From Mycolicibacterium gadium (GTDB taxonomy: Bacteria; Actinomycetota; Actinomycetes; Mycobacteriales; Mycobacteriaceae), in NCBI RefSeq assembly GCF_010728925.1, contig NZ_AP022608.1:3658001-3722000 (forward strand): a stretch of 64,000 nucleotides of DNA, given 5' to 3'. Below the pieces are notes generated by a model. That model was not told the origin of the DNA, searched no databases, and was given only the letters and a program-made list of their open reading frames with translations. The translations under genes were made by a program, and so were the position numbers. Positions 24,640 through 32,848 of this stretch are shown here, piece after piece (the first letter of the stretch is position 1; the number at the start of each line of letters is the position of its first letter).

Positions 24640-25761
24640 GTGCGCGACGTCCTCGACGATTTGCTTTCGGTGTGGCGGACCGGTGGCACGGCGGGCGTCG
24701 CCACCGTCGTTCATACGATCCGGTCGGCGCCGCGGCAGCCCGGAGCGACGATGTTCGTCGCCCCCGACGGGACGGTGGCCGGCTCGGTATCCGGAGGCTG
24801 CGTCGAGGCGGCTGTCTACGAACTGGCCAACGATGTCGTCGCGTCCGGCCAGGCCCGGTTCCAACGCTATGACGTGAGCGACGACGATGCGTTCACGGTC
24901 GGGCTGACCTGCGGGGGGATCGTCGACATCTTCGCCGAGCCGGTATCGCGCAGCACCTTCCCGCAACTGGAGACGATTGCCGACGACATCGCGGCACATC
25001 GTCCGACTGCCGTGGCCACGGTTATCGCCCACCCGGACCCACGGCGGGTGGGGCGCAGGATCGTCGTCGGACAGCACGGCGTCGACGGCTCGCTGGGATC
25101 GCATCGGGCCGACGCCGCGATCATCGACGACGCGCGGGGGTTGCTGGCGGCCGGGCGGTCGACGGTGCTGTCCTACGGCGCCGACGGGCAGCGGCAGGAG
25201 TCCGGTATGGAAGTGTTCGTCGCCAGCCATGCCCCGCGTCCCCGGATGCTGATATTCGGTGCGACCGATTTCGCGTCGGCGCTTGTCACGCAGGCTTCGT
25301 TCCTGGGTTATCGGGTGACGGTGTGCGATGCGCGGCCGGTGTTCGCGACACCGGCGCGGTTTCCGGGGGCCGACGAGGTCGTCGTCGACTGGCCGCACCG
25401 CTATCTCGCCGGACAGGCGGCCAAGGACTTGATCGATGACCGCACCGCGATCTGCGTGCTCACCCATGACGCCAAGTTCGACGTCCCCGTCCTCCACGGC
25501 GCGCTGCGACTGCCGCAGGTCGGCTTCATCGGCGTGATGGGCTCGCGCCGCACCCACGACGATCGGATCGCCCGCCTGCGCGAGGCCGGCATCTCAGATC
25601 TGGAGTTGGGCAAGCTGTCGAGCCCGATCGGCCTCGATCTGGGTGCACGCACACCGGAGGAGACGGCGGTATCGATCGCCGCGGAGATCATCGCGCGACG
25701 GTGGGGCGGCGGGGGTCTGAGGCTCGCAGATACGGATGGACGAATCCACCACGACCGGTGA
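24640..25761 (+). CDS. XdhC/CoxI-family protein
   Basis: A 373-residue protein of the XdhC/CoxI family, whose members sulfurate and insert the molybdenum cofactor into xanthine or CO dehydrogenases. The N-terminal domain carries GTVAGSVSGGCVEAAVYE and LTCGGIVDIFAEP. The C-terminal Rossmann-like domain has LIFGATDFASALVTQASFLGYRVTVCDARP and the family end motif GVMGSRRTHDDR...LGARTPEETAVSIAAEIIA. The GTG at 24640 is the first in-frame start after the P450 stop. No molybdenum hydroxylase subunit lies in this window, so its target must be elsewhere. Confidence 0.88.
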   Translation: MRDVLDDLLSVWRTGGTAGVATVVHTIRSAPRQPGATMFVAPDGTVAGSVSGGCVEAAVYELANDVVASGQARFQRYDVSDDDAFTVGLTCGGIVDIFAEPVSRSTFPQLETIADDIAAHRPTAVATVIAHPDPRRVGRRIVVGQHGVDGSLGSHRADAAIIDDARGLLAAGRSTVLSYGADGQRQESGMEVFVASHAPRPRMLIFGATDFASALVTQASFLGYRVTVCDARPVFATPARFPGADEVVVDWPHRYLAGQAAKDLIDDRTAICVLTHDAKFDVPVLHGALRLPQVGFIGVMGSRRTHDDRIARLREAGISDLELGKLSSPIGLDLGARTPEETAVSIAAEIIARRWGGGGLRLADTDGRIHHDR

Positions 25762-25808
25762 GGGGCGGCCGTAGGCGCCTCCCAGCAAGACCCGGCAATG
25801 TGGATGTC

Positions 25809-26693
25809 ATGAAAATCGGGTTCATAGGACTGGGAAACATGGGCGCGGGCATGGCGACCAACCTGCTGGCGGCCGGGCATGAGGTGACGGCGTACAACCG
25901 CTCGCAGGACAAGGTCGCCGCGCTGGTCGAGCAGGGCGCCGGCGCGGCGCGGACCGTGGCCGAGGCGTGCGGGGGCGACGTGGTGATCACGATGCTGGCC
26001 AACGACGTTGCGGTGGAGACGGTCACGTTCGGCGAGGAAGGCATTCTCGCGACGCTTTCGGCCGGCGCGACTCATGTCTCGTCGAGCACGATCAGCCTCG
26101 CGCTGGCGGAACGGCTGACGGACGCCCATGCCGCGGCGGGCCAGCGGTTCGTGGCGGCGCCGGTGTTCGGGCGTCCCGAGGCCGCGGAAGCGGCCAAGCT
26201 GTTCGTGGTGGCGGCCGGTGAACCCGCTGCGGTGCAAGCACTTTCGCCGATATTCGATGCGATCGGTCAGCGGACGTTCGTCGTGGCGGAACAGCCGACG
26301 GCCGCGAACCTCGTCAAGCTGAGCGGGAACTTCCTCATCGCGTCGGTGATCGAGTCGCTCGCCGAGTCGATGGCGCTGGTGGAAAAGGCCGGCGTCGACA
26401 AGCAGGACTACCTCGAGGTGCTGACGTCGACGCTCTTCGACGCACCGGTCTACAAGACGTACGGAGGACTGCTGGCGCGCGAGGAGTTCGAACCGGCAGG
26501 CTTCGCCGCCTCACTGGGCTTGAAGGACGTCCGGCTGGTGCTCGCCGCGGGCGAGTCTTTGGAGGTGCCGCTGCCGGTGGCGAGCCTGATCCGCGACCGC
26601 TTCCTCACCCTGCTCGCCAATGGCGGCGCCCATCTCGACTGGTCCGCGCTGGGCAAGGTCGCCTCGTGGGAAGCGGGCGCTCGCCGGTTGTAA
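25809..26693 (+). CDS. 3-hydroxyisobutyrate dehydrogenase-like NAD(P)-dependent oxidoreductase
   Basis: A 294-residue beta-hydroxyacid dehydrogenase. It has the Rossmann motif MKIGFIGLGNMGAGMATNLL, the substrate motif FVAAPVFGRPEAAEAAKLFVV, where the usual SGG is changed to FGR, and catalytic Lys in LVKLSGNFLI. These features fit the GLYR1/succinic-semialdehyde reductase-like branch better than true 3-hydroxyisobutyrate dehydrogenase. It ends 12 bases before the convergent SDR gene. Confidence 0.88.
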   Translation: MKIGFIGLGNMGAGMATNLLAAGHEVTAYNRSQDKVAALVEQGAGAARTVAEACGGDVVITMLANDVAVETVTFGEEGILATLSAGATHVSSSTISLALAERLTDAHAAAGQRFVAAPVFGRPEAAEAAKLFVVAAGEPAAVQALSPIFDAIGQRTFVVAEQPTAANLVKLSGNFLIASVIESLAESMALVEKAGVDKQDYLEVLTSTLFDAPVYKTYGGLLAREEFEPAGFAASLGLKDVRLVLAAGESLEVPLPVASLIRDRFLTLLANGGAHLDWSALGKVASWEAGARRL

Positions 26694-26705
26694 CCGGATG
26701 GCGAC

Positions 26706-27542
26706 CTACTGCGCGACGACCCCGCGCAGGCCGTCAGCCCCGAAGAGCGGCTCGAGCATCGCCGAGTAATCGGGCCCACGGCGCACCAGCACCCCACCGT
26801 CGACGTTGATCACCTGGCCGGTGATGTAACTCGCAGCGTCGCTCAGCAGGAACACCGCACAGTTCGCGATGTCCTCGACCTCACCGGGCCGTGGCAGCGG
26901 CGTGATGTCCGCGTAGTCGGCGCTCAGTTCGGGCGACTCGAGAACCGGCGCGACGAGTTCGGTGCGGATGAGGCCCGGCCTGATGCAGTTCACCCGTACC
27001 CAGGACGCACCGAGCTCGTCGGCCGCCAGTTGCATCATGTGGTCGATGCCCGCCTTCGAGACCCCGTAGGCGCCGAACCACCGGTGGGTGTTGCTCGCCG
27101 CGATCGACGAGATACCGATGAAGGATCCGCCACCGCCGCGAACCATCTCCCGCGCCGCGTGCTTGAGCACGTACATGGTGCCGTTGATGTTCAGGTCGAC
27201 GGTGCGTCGCCACGCCTCGGAGTCGATCTGCGTGATCGGCCCGATCGTCTCGCTGCCACCGGCGCAGTGCACGACACCCTGCAACCTGCCGGACCACGCG
27301 GTCGTCGCCTCCACGACGCGGCTGACCTCGTCCTCGTTGGAGACGTCGGCGGGCTCGTACAGCACCTCACCGGGTCCGCCCAGGGCCTTGATCTCGTCGG
27401 CCGCGGCCGAAAGCCTGTCCGCGTTGCGTCCGACGAGCATCGCCTTGCCGCCGGACGCGACCACCGCAGCGGCGCACGCTTTACCTATGCCACTGCCACC
27501 ACCGGTGACCAGAACCGTTTGCCCCGTCAATGACAGTTGCAC
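26706..27542 (-). CDS. SDR-family oxidoreductase under a KstR-type operator
   Basis: A 278-residue short-chain dehydrogenase. The cofactor motif is TGGGSGIG, the NAG region reads HCAGGSETIG, and the catalytic residues lie in ISSIAAS and YGVSKAGI. The C-terminus closes with ITGQVINVDGGVLVRRGPD. It resembles mycobacterial SDRs acting on acyl-CoA or steroid intermediates. A near-perfect KstR palindrome stands 21 bases before the start, so it most likely belongs to the cholesterol regulon although it lies about 14 kb from mce4. I cannot name an M. tuberculosis orthologue with confidence. Confidence 0.88.
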   Translation of the reverse strand: MQLSLTGQTVLVTGGGSGIGKACAAAVVASGGKAMLVGRNADRLSAAADEIKALGGPGEVLYEPADVSNEDEVSRVVEATTAWSGRLQGVVHCAGGSETIGPITQIDSEAWRRTVDLNINGTMYVLKHAAREMVRGGGGSFIGISSIAASNTHRWFGAYGVSKAGIDHMMQLAADELGASWVRVNCIRPGLIRTELVAPVLESPELSADYADITPLPRPGEVEDIANCAVFLLSDAASYITGQVINVDGGVLVRRGPDYSAMLEPLFGADGLRGVVAQ

Positions 27543-27562
27543 TGCAGACCCCTTCGTCCGAC

Positions 27563-27582
27563 AACTAGAACAGGTTCTAGTT
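27563..27582. promoter_or_regulatory. KstR-type operator
   Basis: AACTAGAACAGGTTCTAGTT is a 20-base palindrome, symmetric except for the two central bases, matching the KstR consensus TAGAACnnGTTCTA with extended arms. It lies 21 bases before the SDR start at 27542 and just after the stop of the upstream crotonase gene, so it addresses the SDR gene. Confidence 0.85.
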
Positions 27583-27587
27583 ATACG

Positions 27588-28511
27588 TCACGGCTCGTCA
27601 TAGCGCGCAGGCTTGGGCGCTCCCAACGTTCGCCAGTCCGGTACGTCCGGCGGCAGTCCGACCGGGTAGCGGTTCTCGTTGGCAGCCGCCCAGTGGGCGT
27701 GCCCGAGTTCGTGGATGTGAAACGCATGCCGAAGCGCCTCGGTGAAGCCCATCGCGTCGGCCGCGGCATTGACCGAATCCTTGACCAACAGTGCCGCCAT
27801 CGTGGGTCGCTCGGCGATGCGTCTCGCGAAATCAAGCGTCTTGTCCTCGAGCTCGGAGCGCGGGAAGACCTTCGATACCATACCCAGCCGGTAAGCCTCT
27901 TCGGCGTCGATCGAATCACCGGTCAACAGAAGCTCTTTCGCCTTACGCGCGCCGAATTCCCATGGGTGCGCGTAATACTCCACTCCCGGCATGCCCATCC
28001 TGACGGCGACGACGTCGCTGAACTTCGCGTCGTCGGCGGCGACGATCAGGTCGCACGCCCAGATCAGCATCAGGGCAGCCGAGATCGCGTTGCCCTGCAC
28101 CTGCGCGATAGTGATCTTGCGTAAATCGCGCCAGCGGCGGGTGTTCTCGAAGAAGTAGTGCCACTCCTGCAGGTACGTCTTCTCAGCGACGGCGGGCCTC
28201 GTGGCTCCGTTGATGGAGAACGTCGGATGCTGGCCGGGGCCGGGCTTACGCTCCAGCATCGCCTCCTCCGAGCCGAGATCGTGTCCGGCCGAGAAGTTCT
28301 TGCCGCGGGCGGCGAGAATAACCACCCGGATCTCGTCATCCGCCTCCGCACGGCCAAAGGCTTCGTCCAGTTGCACCAGCAGAGTTCGCGACTGGGCGTT
28401 CTGCGCTTCGGGCCGGTTGAGCCAGATGCGCGCAATACGCCCCTCGTCCAGAGTCTCGTAGGTGACCTGTTGTCCGGTCGGTTCCGCACGTGTCACATCA
28501 GGGCTAGCCAC
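27588..28511 (-). CDS. Enoyl-CoA hydratase/isomerase family protein
   Basis: A 307-residue crotonase-fold protein. The oxyanion-hole motifs are AARGKNFSAGHDLGS and QGNAISAALMLIWACDLIVAA; in the second the usual GG(G) is NAISAA. The usual catalytic Glu positions are not clearly kept, so it may be an isomerase, a thioesterase-like or another crotonase activity. It is longer than typical hydratases, with an insert (KTYLQEWHYFFENTRRWRDL) and a C-terminal extension rich in His, Trp and Pro. It lies upstream of the KstR box and SDR gene but has its own promoter region, 244 bases from the divergent secreted gene at 28756. Confidence 0.85.
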   Translation of the reverse strand: MASPDVTRAEPTGQQVTYETLDEGRIARIWLNRPEAQNAQSRTLLVQLDEAFGRAEADDEIRVVILAARGKNFSAGHDLGSEEAMLERKPGPGQHPTFSINGATRPAVAEKTYLQEWHYFFENTRRWRDLRKITIAQVQGNAISAALMLIWACDLIVAADDAKFSDVVAVRMGMPGVEYYAHPWEFGARKAKELLLTGDSIDAEEAYRLGMVSKVFPRSELEDKTLDFARRIAERPTMAALLVKDSVNAAADAMGFTEALRHAFHIHELGHAHWAAANENRYPVGLPPDVPDWRTLGAPKPARYDEP

Positions 28512-28755
28512 AGCCGACCACCTCGTTCGCGTAGTTGGGCAGATTGCACATTACGGTGCTCGGTCAAGCGGTCGCTCAGCGGTGCCACAGCCATCGCCCA
28601 GCGAATTCACAGTCAGATGAGCGCCAACTTCCAGACAATGCGCCCACATCGCTATTCCCCTGTTTACGAGTACACTTGAGCTATTCGACGCCGCGCGCAG
28701 TCCAACTTCGTCGGCGCGCTGTACCAGTACAGCAAACTAGAAGGAAGTGCGAGAG

Positions 28756-29115
28756 ATGGCCACTCAGCGGATCACCGCATCACGACTCATTCTGGTAGGC
28801 GGATTCGCGGCGGCAGCCCTCACCGCACCCGCGATGGCGGCGTTGGCGACCCACGATGCGCCCGCCGGCAAGCCCGAGGTAACGGCTTGTCCCTCCGGCG
28901 AATCCGAGGACCTGTACACCACGACGTGCACCCCAGACCTCGTGCCGAACGCGGGCTCCCCGTATTCGACGATTCCGGGTAATCCGGACTTACCCGCGAT
29001 CGACGGAATCCCCTGCGCTGGCCACAATTCGGGTCAGTGCATCGGACTCGCCGAAGAGCAGCAGGCCCAAACTCCCCTGGTTCAGCCGCACACCAGCGTG
29101 AGCTCCAGCCCCTAA
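28756..29115 (+). CDS. Small secreted protein, tandem family copy 1
   Basis: A 119-residue exported protein. The ATG at 28756 follows AAGGAAGTGCGAGAG. The signal peptide MATQRITASRLILVGGFAAA ends near residue 30 (AMAALA). The mature part has ACPSGESEDLYTTTCTPDLV, then NAGSPYSTIPGNPDLPAIDG and the family signature GIPCAGHNSGQCIGLAEEQQ, with four Cys in all. The tail is Ser/Pro-rich. Some mycobacterial homologues carry the database name intersectin-EH binding protein Ibp1; I recall this only loosely. It is the first of three tandem paralogues; 244 bases upstream contain its promoter but no operator I recognise. Confidence 0.85.
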   Translation: MATQRITASRLILVGGFAAAALTAPAMAALATHDAPAGKPEVTACPSGESEDLYTTTCTPDLVPNAGSPYSTIPGNPDLPAIDGIPCAGHNSGQCIGLAEEQQAQTPLVQPHTSVSSSP

Positions 29116-29183
29116 CCGCGGCGGGCGCTCCCTCACCCCTCAGAAGATCCACAGAATCACGGCGCGATCACTAGACTCTCGGA

Positions 29184-29540
29184 ATGGCCTCTTCCTCATT
29201 CGCGATCCGGCGTCACCTTCTGATCGGCGCCTTCGTCGTCGCGGCGGCAGCCGCGCCCGTCGTTGCCGCATACTCGACGCCCGAGCCCGGAATACCCGTG
29301 GCTCAATGCGCGGGTGGTGAGGAACCCGACCAGTTCACGACCACCTGCGTGCCCTTCATGGTGCCCAACGCCGGATCCCCGTACACCACGACCGCGGCCA
29401 ACCCGGATGTGCCGGAGATCGACGGCATTCCGTGCATCGGGCACAACTCGGGTCAGTGCATCGGCCTGGCCGAGGATCAAGCGCTCATCCCGAATGTCAC
29501 GCCGCGTTCCACGGTCAGCGCCAGCCCTACGGTGACCTAG
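29184..29540 (+). CDS. Small secreted protein, tandem family copy 2
   Basis: A 118-residue paralogue of the preceding gene, 68 bases downstream. The signal peptide is around residues 1-31 (HLLIGAFVVAAAAAPVVAA). The mature protein has QCAGGEEPDQFTTTCVPFMV, NAGSPYTTTAANPDVPEIDG and GIPCIGHNSGQCIGLAEDQA. The four Cys positions are conserved. The last residues TPRSTVSASPTVT match the tail of the distant copy at 5295-5561. A short hairpin follows the stop directly. Confidence 0.85.
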   Translation: MASSSFAIRRHLLIGAFVVAAAAAPVVAAYSTPEPGIPVAQCAGGEEPDQFTTTCVPFMVPNAGSPYTTTAANPDVPEIDGIPCIGHNSGQCIGLAEDQALIPNVTPRSTVSASPTVT

Positions 29541-29559
29541 CCCTGGCTTGTAACCAGGG
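29541..29559 (+). terminator. Hairpin CCCTGG-cttgtaa-CCAGGG after copy 2
   Basis: A 6-base-pair perfect stem with a 7-base loop begins right after the TAG stop of copy 2 and lies 82 bases before copy 3. It may terminate or attenuate transcription between the paralogues. There is no T-tract. Confidence 0.4.
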
Positions 29560-29640
29560 AACTCACCGAAGCTGTGCAGAAAGTTGGCAGCTTCCATAGA
29601 ATCTTGCCGACGACACGGTCTAACTAGAGAAAGCGTGACG

Positions 29641-30012
29641 ATGGCGACCTTCCAGCTCTCAGCTCGACGACTGATCCTTGCCGGTGGCTTTGCGGTCGCA
29701 GTTGCCGCGGCCCCCGCAATCTCCGCGCTCGCGGTGCCGGCCACCGATATCGCCCCCATCGCTCAAGGCTGCCCGGGCGGTGAAGAGTCCGACCAGTTCA
29801 CCGGCGTCTGCGTCCCCCACACGGTTCCCAACTCGGGCTCCTCGCCATACTCGACCACCCCGCAGAATCCCGACATCCCGACAGTCATGGGCATCCCGTG
29901 CGCCGGACACAACTCGGGTCAGTGCATCGGCCTCGCCGAGGAGCAGCAGGCTATGACGGTGACGCCGCCTCCGGCACCCGTCTTCGGGAGCAGTCCGACG
30001 GTGACGAACTAG
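29641..30012 (+). CDS. Small secreted protein, tandem family copy 3
   Basis: A 123-residue paralogue. The ATG at 29641 (MATFQLSARRLILAGG) matches the start of copy 1 and is preferred to the in-frame start at 29584. After the signal peptide come GCPGGEESDQFTGVCVPHTV, NSGSSPYSTTPQNPDIPTVM and GIPCAGHNSGQCIGLAEEQQ. The tail is Pro/Thr-rich and ends SSPTVTN. Copies 1 and 3 share most of the signal sequence and the EEQQ end of the signature, so they look like the closest pair. Confidence 0.85.
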   Translation: MATFQLSARRLILAGGFAVAVAAAPAISALAVPATDIAPIAQGCPGGEESDQFTGVCVPHTVPNSGSSPYSTTPQNPDIPTVMGIPCAGHNSGQCIGLAEEQQAMTVTPPPAPVFGSSPTVTN

Positions 30013-30014
30013 CC

Positions 30015-30030
30015 TTCGGAAGCCTCCGAA
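30015..30030 (+). terminator. Hairpin TTCGGA-agcc-TCCGAA after copy 3
   Basis: A 6-base-pair perfect stem with a 4-base loop starts three bases after the stop codon of copy 3. It probably separates the secreted-protein cluster from the small ORF and otsA. Confidence 0.4.
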
Positions 30031-30064
30031 CAGGGGCTATGACACCGTCCCCTAGAGTTGTCGT

Positions 30065-30229
30065 ATGCCTGCGAAATCTGATCCCGCCGAACTCGGCGAC
30101 GTCGAACCGCTTGCCGACAGCACTGCGCGCCAGGCCAGGCGCGTCGTTGCCGCTTATGCGAACGACGCCGACGAGTGCCGGGTTTTCCTGTCGATGCTCG
30201 GCATTGGACCCTCGAAACTCGAGGCGTAA
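30065..30229 (+). CDS. 54-residue conserved small protein upstream of otsA
   Basis: This short frame starts ATG at 30065 and ends TAA at 30229, directly touching the GTG of otsA. The product begins MPAKSDPAELGDVEPLADST and ends CRVFLSMLGIGPSKLEA. It is acidic at the start with an Arg/Ala helix in the middle and has no signal peptide. M. tuberculosis has, as I recall, a similar-sized ORF (Rv3489) just before otsA (Rv3490), which supports it being real. Zero spacing to otsA means translational coupling. Function unknown. Confidence 0.75.
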   Translation: MPAKSDPAELGDVEPLADSTARQARRVVAAYANDADECRVFLSMLGIGPSKLEA

Positions 30230-31690
30230 GTGAGTCGGGGGGGTGACCGGGAGGTCAGCTCCGGTGATTCCGACTTCGTCGTGGTCGCCAACCGGCTGCC
30301 CATAGACATGGAACGGCTGCCGGACGGCACCACGACCTGGAAACGAGCCCCCGGCGGCCTCGTGACAGCTCTGGAGCCACTTCTGCGCCGCCGTCGGGGT
30401 GCCTGGATCGGTTGGCCAGGCGTACCCGACGCCGGCGACGAGCCGATCGCGCAGGACGACATGCTGCTCTGTCCGGTCAGCTTGTCCGCCGAGGACATCG
30501 CCGAGTACTACGAGGGCTTCTCCAATGCGGCGCTGTGGCCCCTGTATCACGACGTCATCGTCAAGCCGATTTACCACCGTGAGTGGTGGGACAGGTACGT
30601 CGACGTCAACCGCCGGTTCGCGGAGGCGACGGCGAAAGCGGCGGCCACCGGCGCCACGGTGTGGATCCAGGACTATCAGCTGCAGCTCGTTCCGAAGATG
30701 CTGCGGGAGCTGCGACCCGACCTGACAATCGGCTTCTTTCTGCACATCCCGTTCCCGCCGGTCGAGCTGTTCATGCAGATGCCTTGGCGCACCGAGATAA
30801 TCGAGGGGCTGCTCGGCTCTGATCTCGTCGGCTTCCACCTGCCCGGAGGCGCGCAGAACTTCCTGATCCTGGCTCGTCGGCTCGTGGGCGCCAACACCTC
30901 GCGCGCCAACATCGGCGTTCGTTCCAGGTTCGGCGAGATCGAAGTCGGCTCGCGCACCGTCAAAGTCGGCGCGTTTCCGATCTCCATCGATTCGACGGCT
31001 CTCGATCAGCAGGCGCGGACACGCCCGATCCGTCAGCGGGCCAAGGAGATTCGCCGCGAGCTGGGCAATCCGCGAAAGATCTTGCTCGGCGTGGACCGGC
31101 TCGATTACACGAAAGGCATCGACGTCCGGCTCAAGGCGTTCTCGGAGTTGCTCGACGAGGGCCGCGCGAATCGTGAGGACACCGTGCTGGTTCAGCTCGC
31201 GACGCCGAGCCGGGAGCGAGTCGAGAGCTACATCGCGATGCGCGAGAGCATCGAACGTCAGGTCGGCCACATCAACGGTGAACACGCCGAGGTCGGACAT
31301 TCGATCGTGCACTACCTGCACCGACCGATACCTCGCGACGAGTTGATCGCCTTTTTCGTCGCCGCCGACGTCATGCTCGTGACACCACTGCGCGACGGTA
31401 TGAACCTCGTCGCCAAGGAGTACGTCGCTTGCCGCAGCGACCTGGGCGGCGCCCTGGTCCTCAGCGAATTCACCGGCGCCGCAGCCGAATTGCGCCAGGC
31501 CTACCTGGCGAACCCGCACCACCTCGAAGGTGTCAAGGACGCCATCGAAGCGGCGTTGAACCAAACACCCGAGGAGGGCAGGCGACGGATGAGAGCCATG
31601 CGTCGCCAGGTTCTCGTACACGACGTCGACCTGTGGGCACAGTCGTTCCTCGAAGCGCTGGCCGCCACCCGCGAAGCTAAATCGGAGTGA
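30230..31690 (+). CDS. otsA: Trehalose-6-phosphate synthase OtsA
   Basis: A 486-residue GT20 glycosyltransferase that joins (A/U/G)DP-glucose and glucose-6-phosphate to trehalose-6-phosphate, the first step of the OtsAB route to trehalose for mycolate carriers and stress protection. Motifs are [18 protein letters not shown] at the N-terminus, [38 protein letters not shown] and [16 protein letters not shown]. It starts with GTG right after the stop of the 54-residue ORF. Its last 14 bases overlap the convergent Mce-associated gene. In M. tuberculosis otsA is likewise the neighbour of mce4. Confidence 0.96.
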   Translation: MSRGGDREVSSGDSDFVVVANRLPIDMERLPDGTTTWKRAPGGLVTALEPLLRRRRGAWIGWPGVPDAGDEPIAQDDMLLCPVSLSAEDIAEYYEGFSNAALWPLYHDVIVKPIYHREWWDRYVDVNRRFAEATAKAAATGATVWIQDYQLQLVPKMLRELRPDLTIGFFLHIPFPPVELFMQMPWRTEIIEGLLGSDLVGFHLPGGAQNFLILARRLVGANTSRANIGVRSRFGEIEVGSRTVKVGAFPISIDSTALDQQARTRPIRQRAKEIRRELGNPRKILLGVDRLDYTKGIDVRLKAFSELLDEGRANREDTVLVQLATPSRERVESYIAMRESIERQVGHINGEHAEVGHSIVHYLHRPIPRDELIAFFVAADVMLVTPLRDGMNLVAKEYVACRSDLGGALVLSEFTGAAAELRQAYLANPHHLEGVKDAIEAALNQTPEEGRRRMRAMRRQVLVHDVDLWAQSFLEALAATREAKSE

Positions 31691-32153
31691 TGTAGTCGAT
31701 CAGCCACTTGCCGTCGATCTTCTGATAATCGACGCGCAGTCGCGCACCGTCATAGATCGGCTGCTCACGGTTCGTCTTGTCCGAAACCGTCCGGTTGATG
31801 TAGACCATCACCGCCGCCGAATCCCGCTGCGCGTCCAGCACTCCGACGCCGACCACATTGGCTTGACTCACTAGTTCTCGAGCCCGGGCCTGCGGAATGA
31901 TCTCAGCGTTCGCCCTGTCCTCGAACTCCTTGCGGTAGCTGGGCGTGAGCATGCTCGACGCGTCGGTGAGGTTACGCTCGACGGTCTTGTAATCGTAGGT
32001 GAAAACACTCGGAATCTGCTTCTGCGCAAGCGGTCCGAGTTCAGCGCGCGCCGCTTGCTCACCACGTGTCTCCACCCGCTGCCAGTACAGCCCGCCACCC
32101 ACCGCGGCGAGACTCACGAACGCGACAGCCACCAGCGCGACGATTCCGCGCAT
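31677..32153 (-). CDS. Mce-associated membrane protein (Rv3492c-like)
   Basis: A 158-residue protein with one N-terminal membrane anchor ([23 protein letters not shown]) and an external NTF2-like domain. Conserved-looking parts are [26 protein letters not shown] and [21 protein letters not shown]. Mce-associated proteins of this kind stabilise the Mce complex. It is the last gene of the mce4 operon here; its start overlaps the stop of the preceding gene by one base. Confidence 0.9.
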   Translation of the reverse strand: MRGIVALVAVAFVSLAAVGGGLYWQRVETRGEQAARAELGPLAQKQIPSVFTYDYKTVERNLTDASSMLTPSYRKEFEDRANAEIIPQARARELVSQANVVGVGVLDAQRDSAAVMVYINRTVSDKTNREQPIYDGARLRVDYQKIDGKWLIDYITPI

Positions 32154-32848
32154 CAGTTACCGCCGTTGGGGTAATTGAGGTCGTAGGCCGTCATCCGCCC
32201 GTCGTCATCCTCGTGCACGATGATGCGCAGCCGGTACGGCTGCGACGGCCGGTTGTTGCCGTTCATGTCACTGGCGGTGACCCTCGCCGAGACCAACACC
32301 GTTGCGTTGTTGCTGACATCGTCGAAGCTCTCCAGCGCGGCGCCGTTGATCACCGTCTCGGAACTGCCGCCGGTCTGCCGGAAGATCGCCTTGAGATTCT
32401 CGACATTGTTGTTCTGGCTGAACATGTCGCGCAGCGGGCCGCTGGTGCTGTTGTAGAACTGGTCGACGCTGTCATCGATGCTGTCCGGCTTGAAGCTGAA
32501 CATGTTCACCACGACCTGCGTCGCGGTGTCGACAAATCGCTGATTGCGCGCCTGCGCTTCTTCGGCGTTGTTCTGCTGAACGATCAACACCGCCACCGCG
32601 GCGCCCACAATGGCGGTCGCGACAAGCCCGCAGGCCAACGCTACGACCGTCACGAGCCGGCTGGGCGCCGACCGGCGCGAAGGCGGGGCCACGGGCTTGA
32701 CGACCTTGCGAACGGTCGTCGCACCCACCGCTTCAGCCGTCGGAACGCTTACAGCGGTGGCCTCCGGGGCCTTGCCGGCGGTGGGACCTGCCGGCCGGGA
32801 AGCGCGCCGGCGCACGGGCTTCCCCGGTGGTGTCGGGGTGGACGTCAT
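32153..32848 (-). CDS. Mce-associated membrane protein (Rv3493c-like)
   Basis: A 231-residue protein. The cytosolic N-terminus is Pro/Lys/Arg-rich (PPGKPVRRRASRPAGPTAGK), followed by one membrane segment (LVTVVALACGLVATAIVGAAVAVL in layout, near residue 75) and an external NTF2-like domain containing VNMFSFKPDSIDDSVDQFY and LRIIVHEDDDGRMTAYDL. Together with the downstream gene it is the usual pair that follows mce4F. The start overlaps the mce4F stop by one base (TAATG). Confidence 0.9.
   Translation of the reverse strand: MTSTPTPPGKPVRRRASRPAGPTAGKAPEATAVSVPTAEAVGATTVRKVVKPVAPPSRRSAPSRLVTVVALACGLVATAIVGAAVAVLIVQQNNAEEAQARNQRFVDTATQVVVNMFSFKPDSIDDSVDQFYNSTSGPLRDMFSQNNNVENLKAIFRQTGGSSETVINGAALESFDDVSNNATVLVSARVTASDMNGNNRPSQPYRLRIIVHEDDDGRMTAYDLNYPNGGN

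Noticed and set aside
29951-31621. 556-codon minus-strand frame
   Set aside because: Shadow of otsA, whose GT20 motifs are all on the plus strand.
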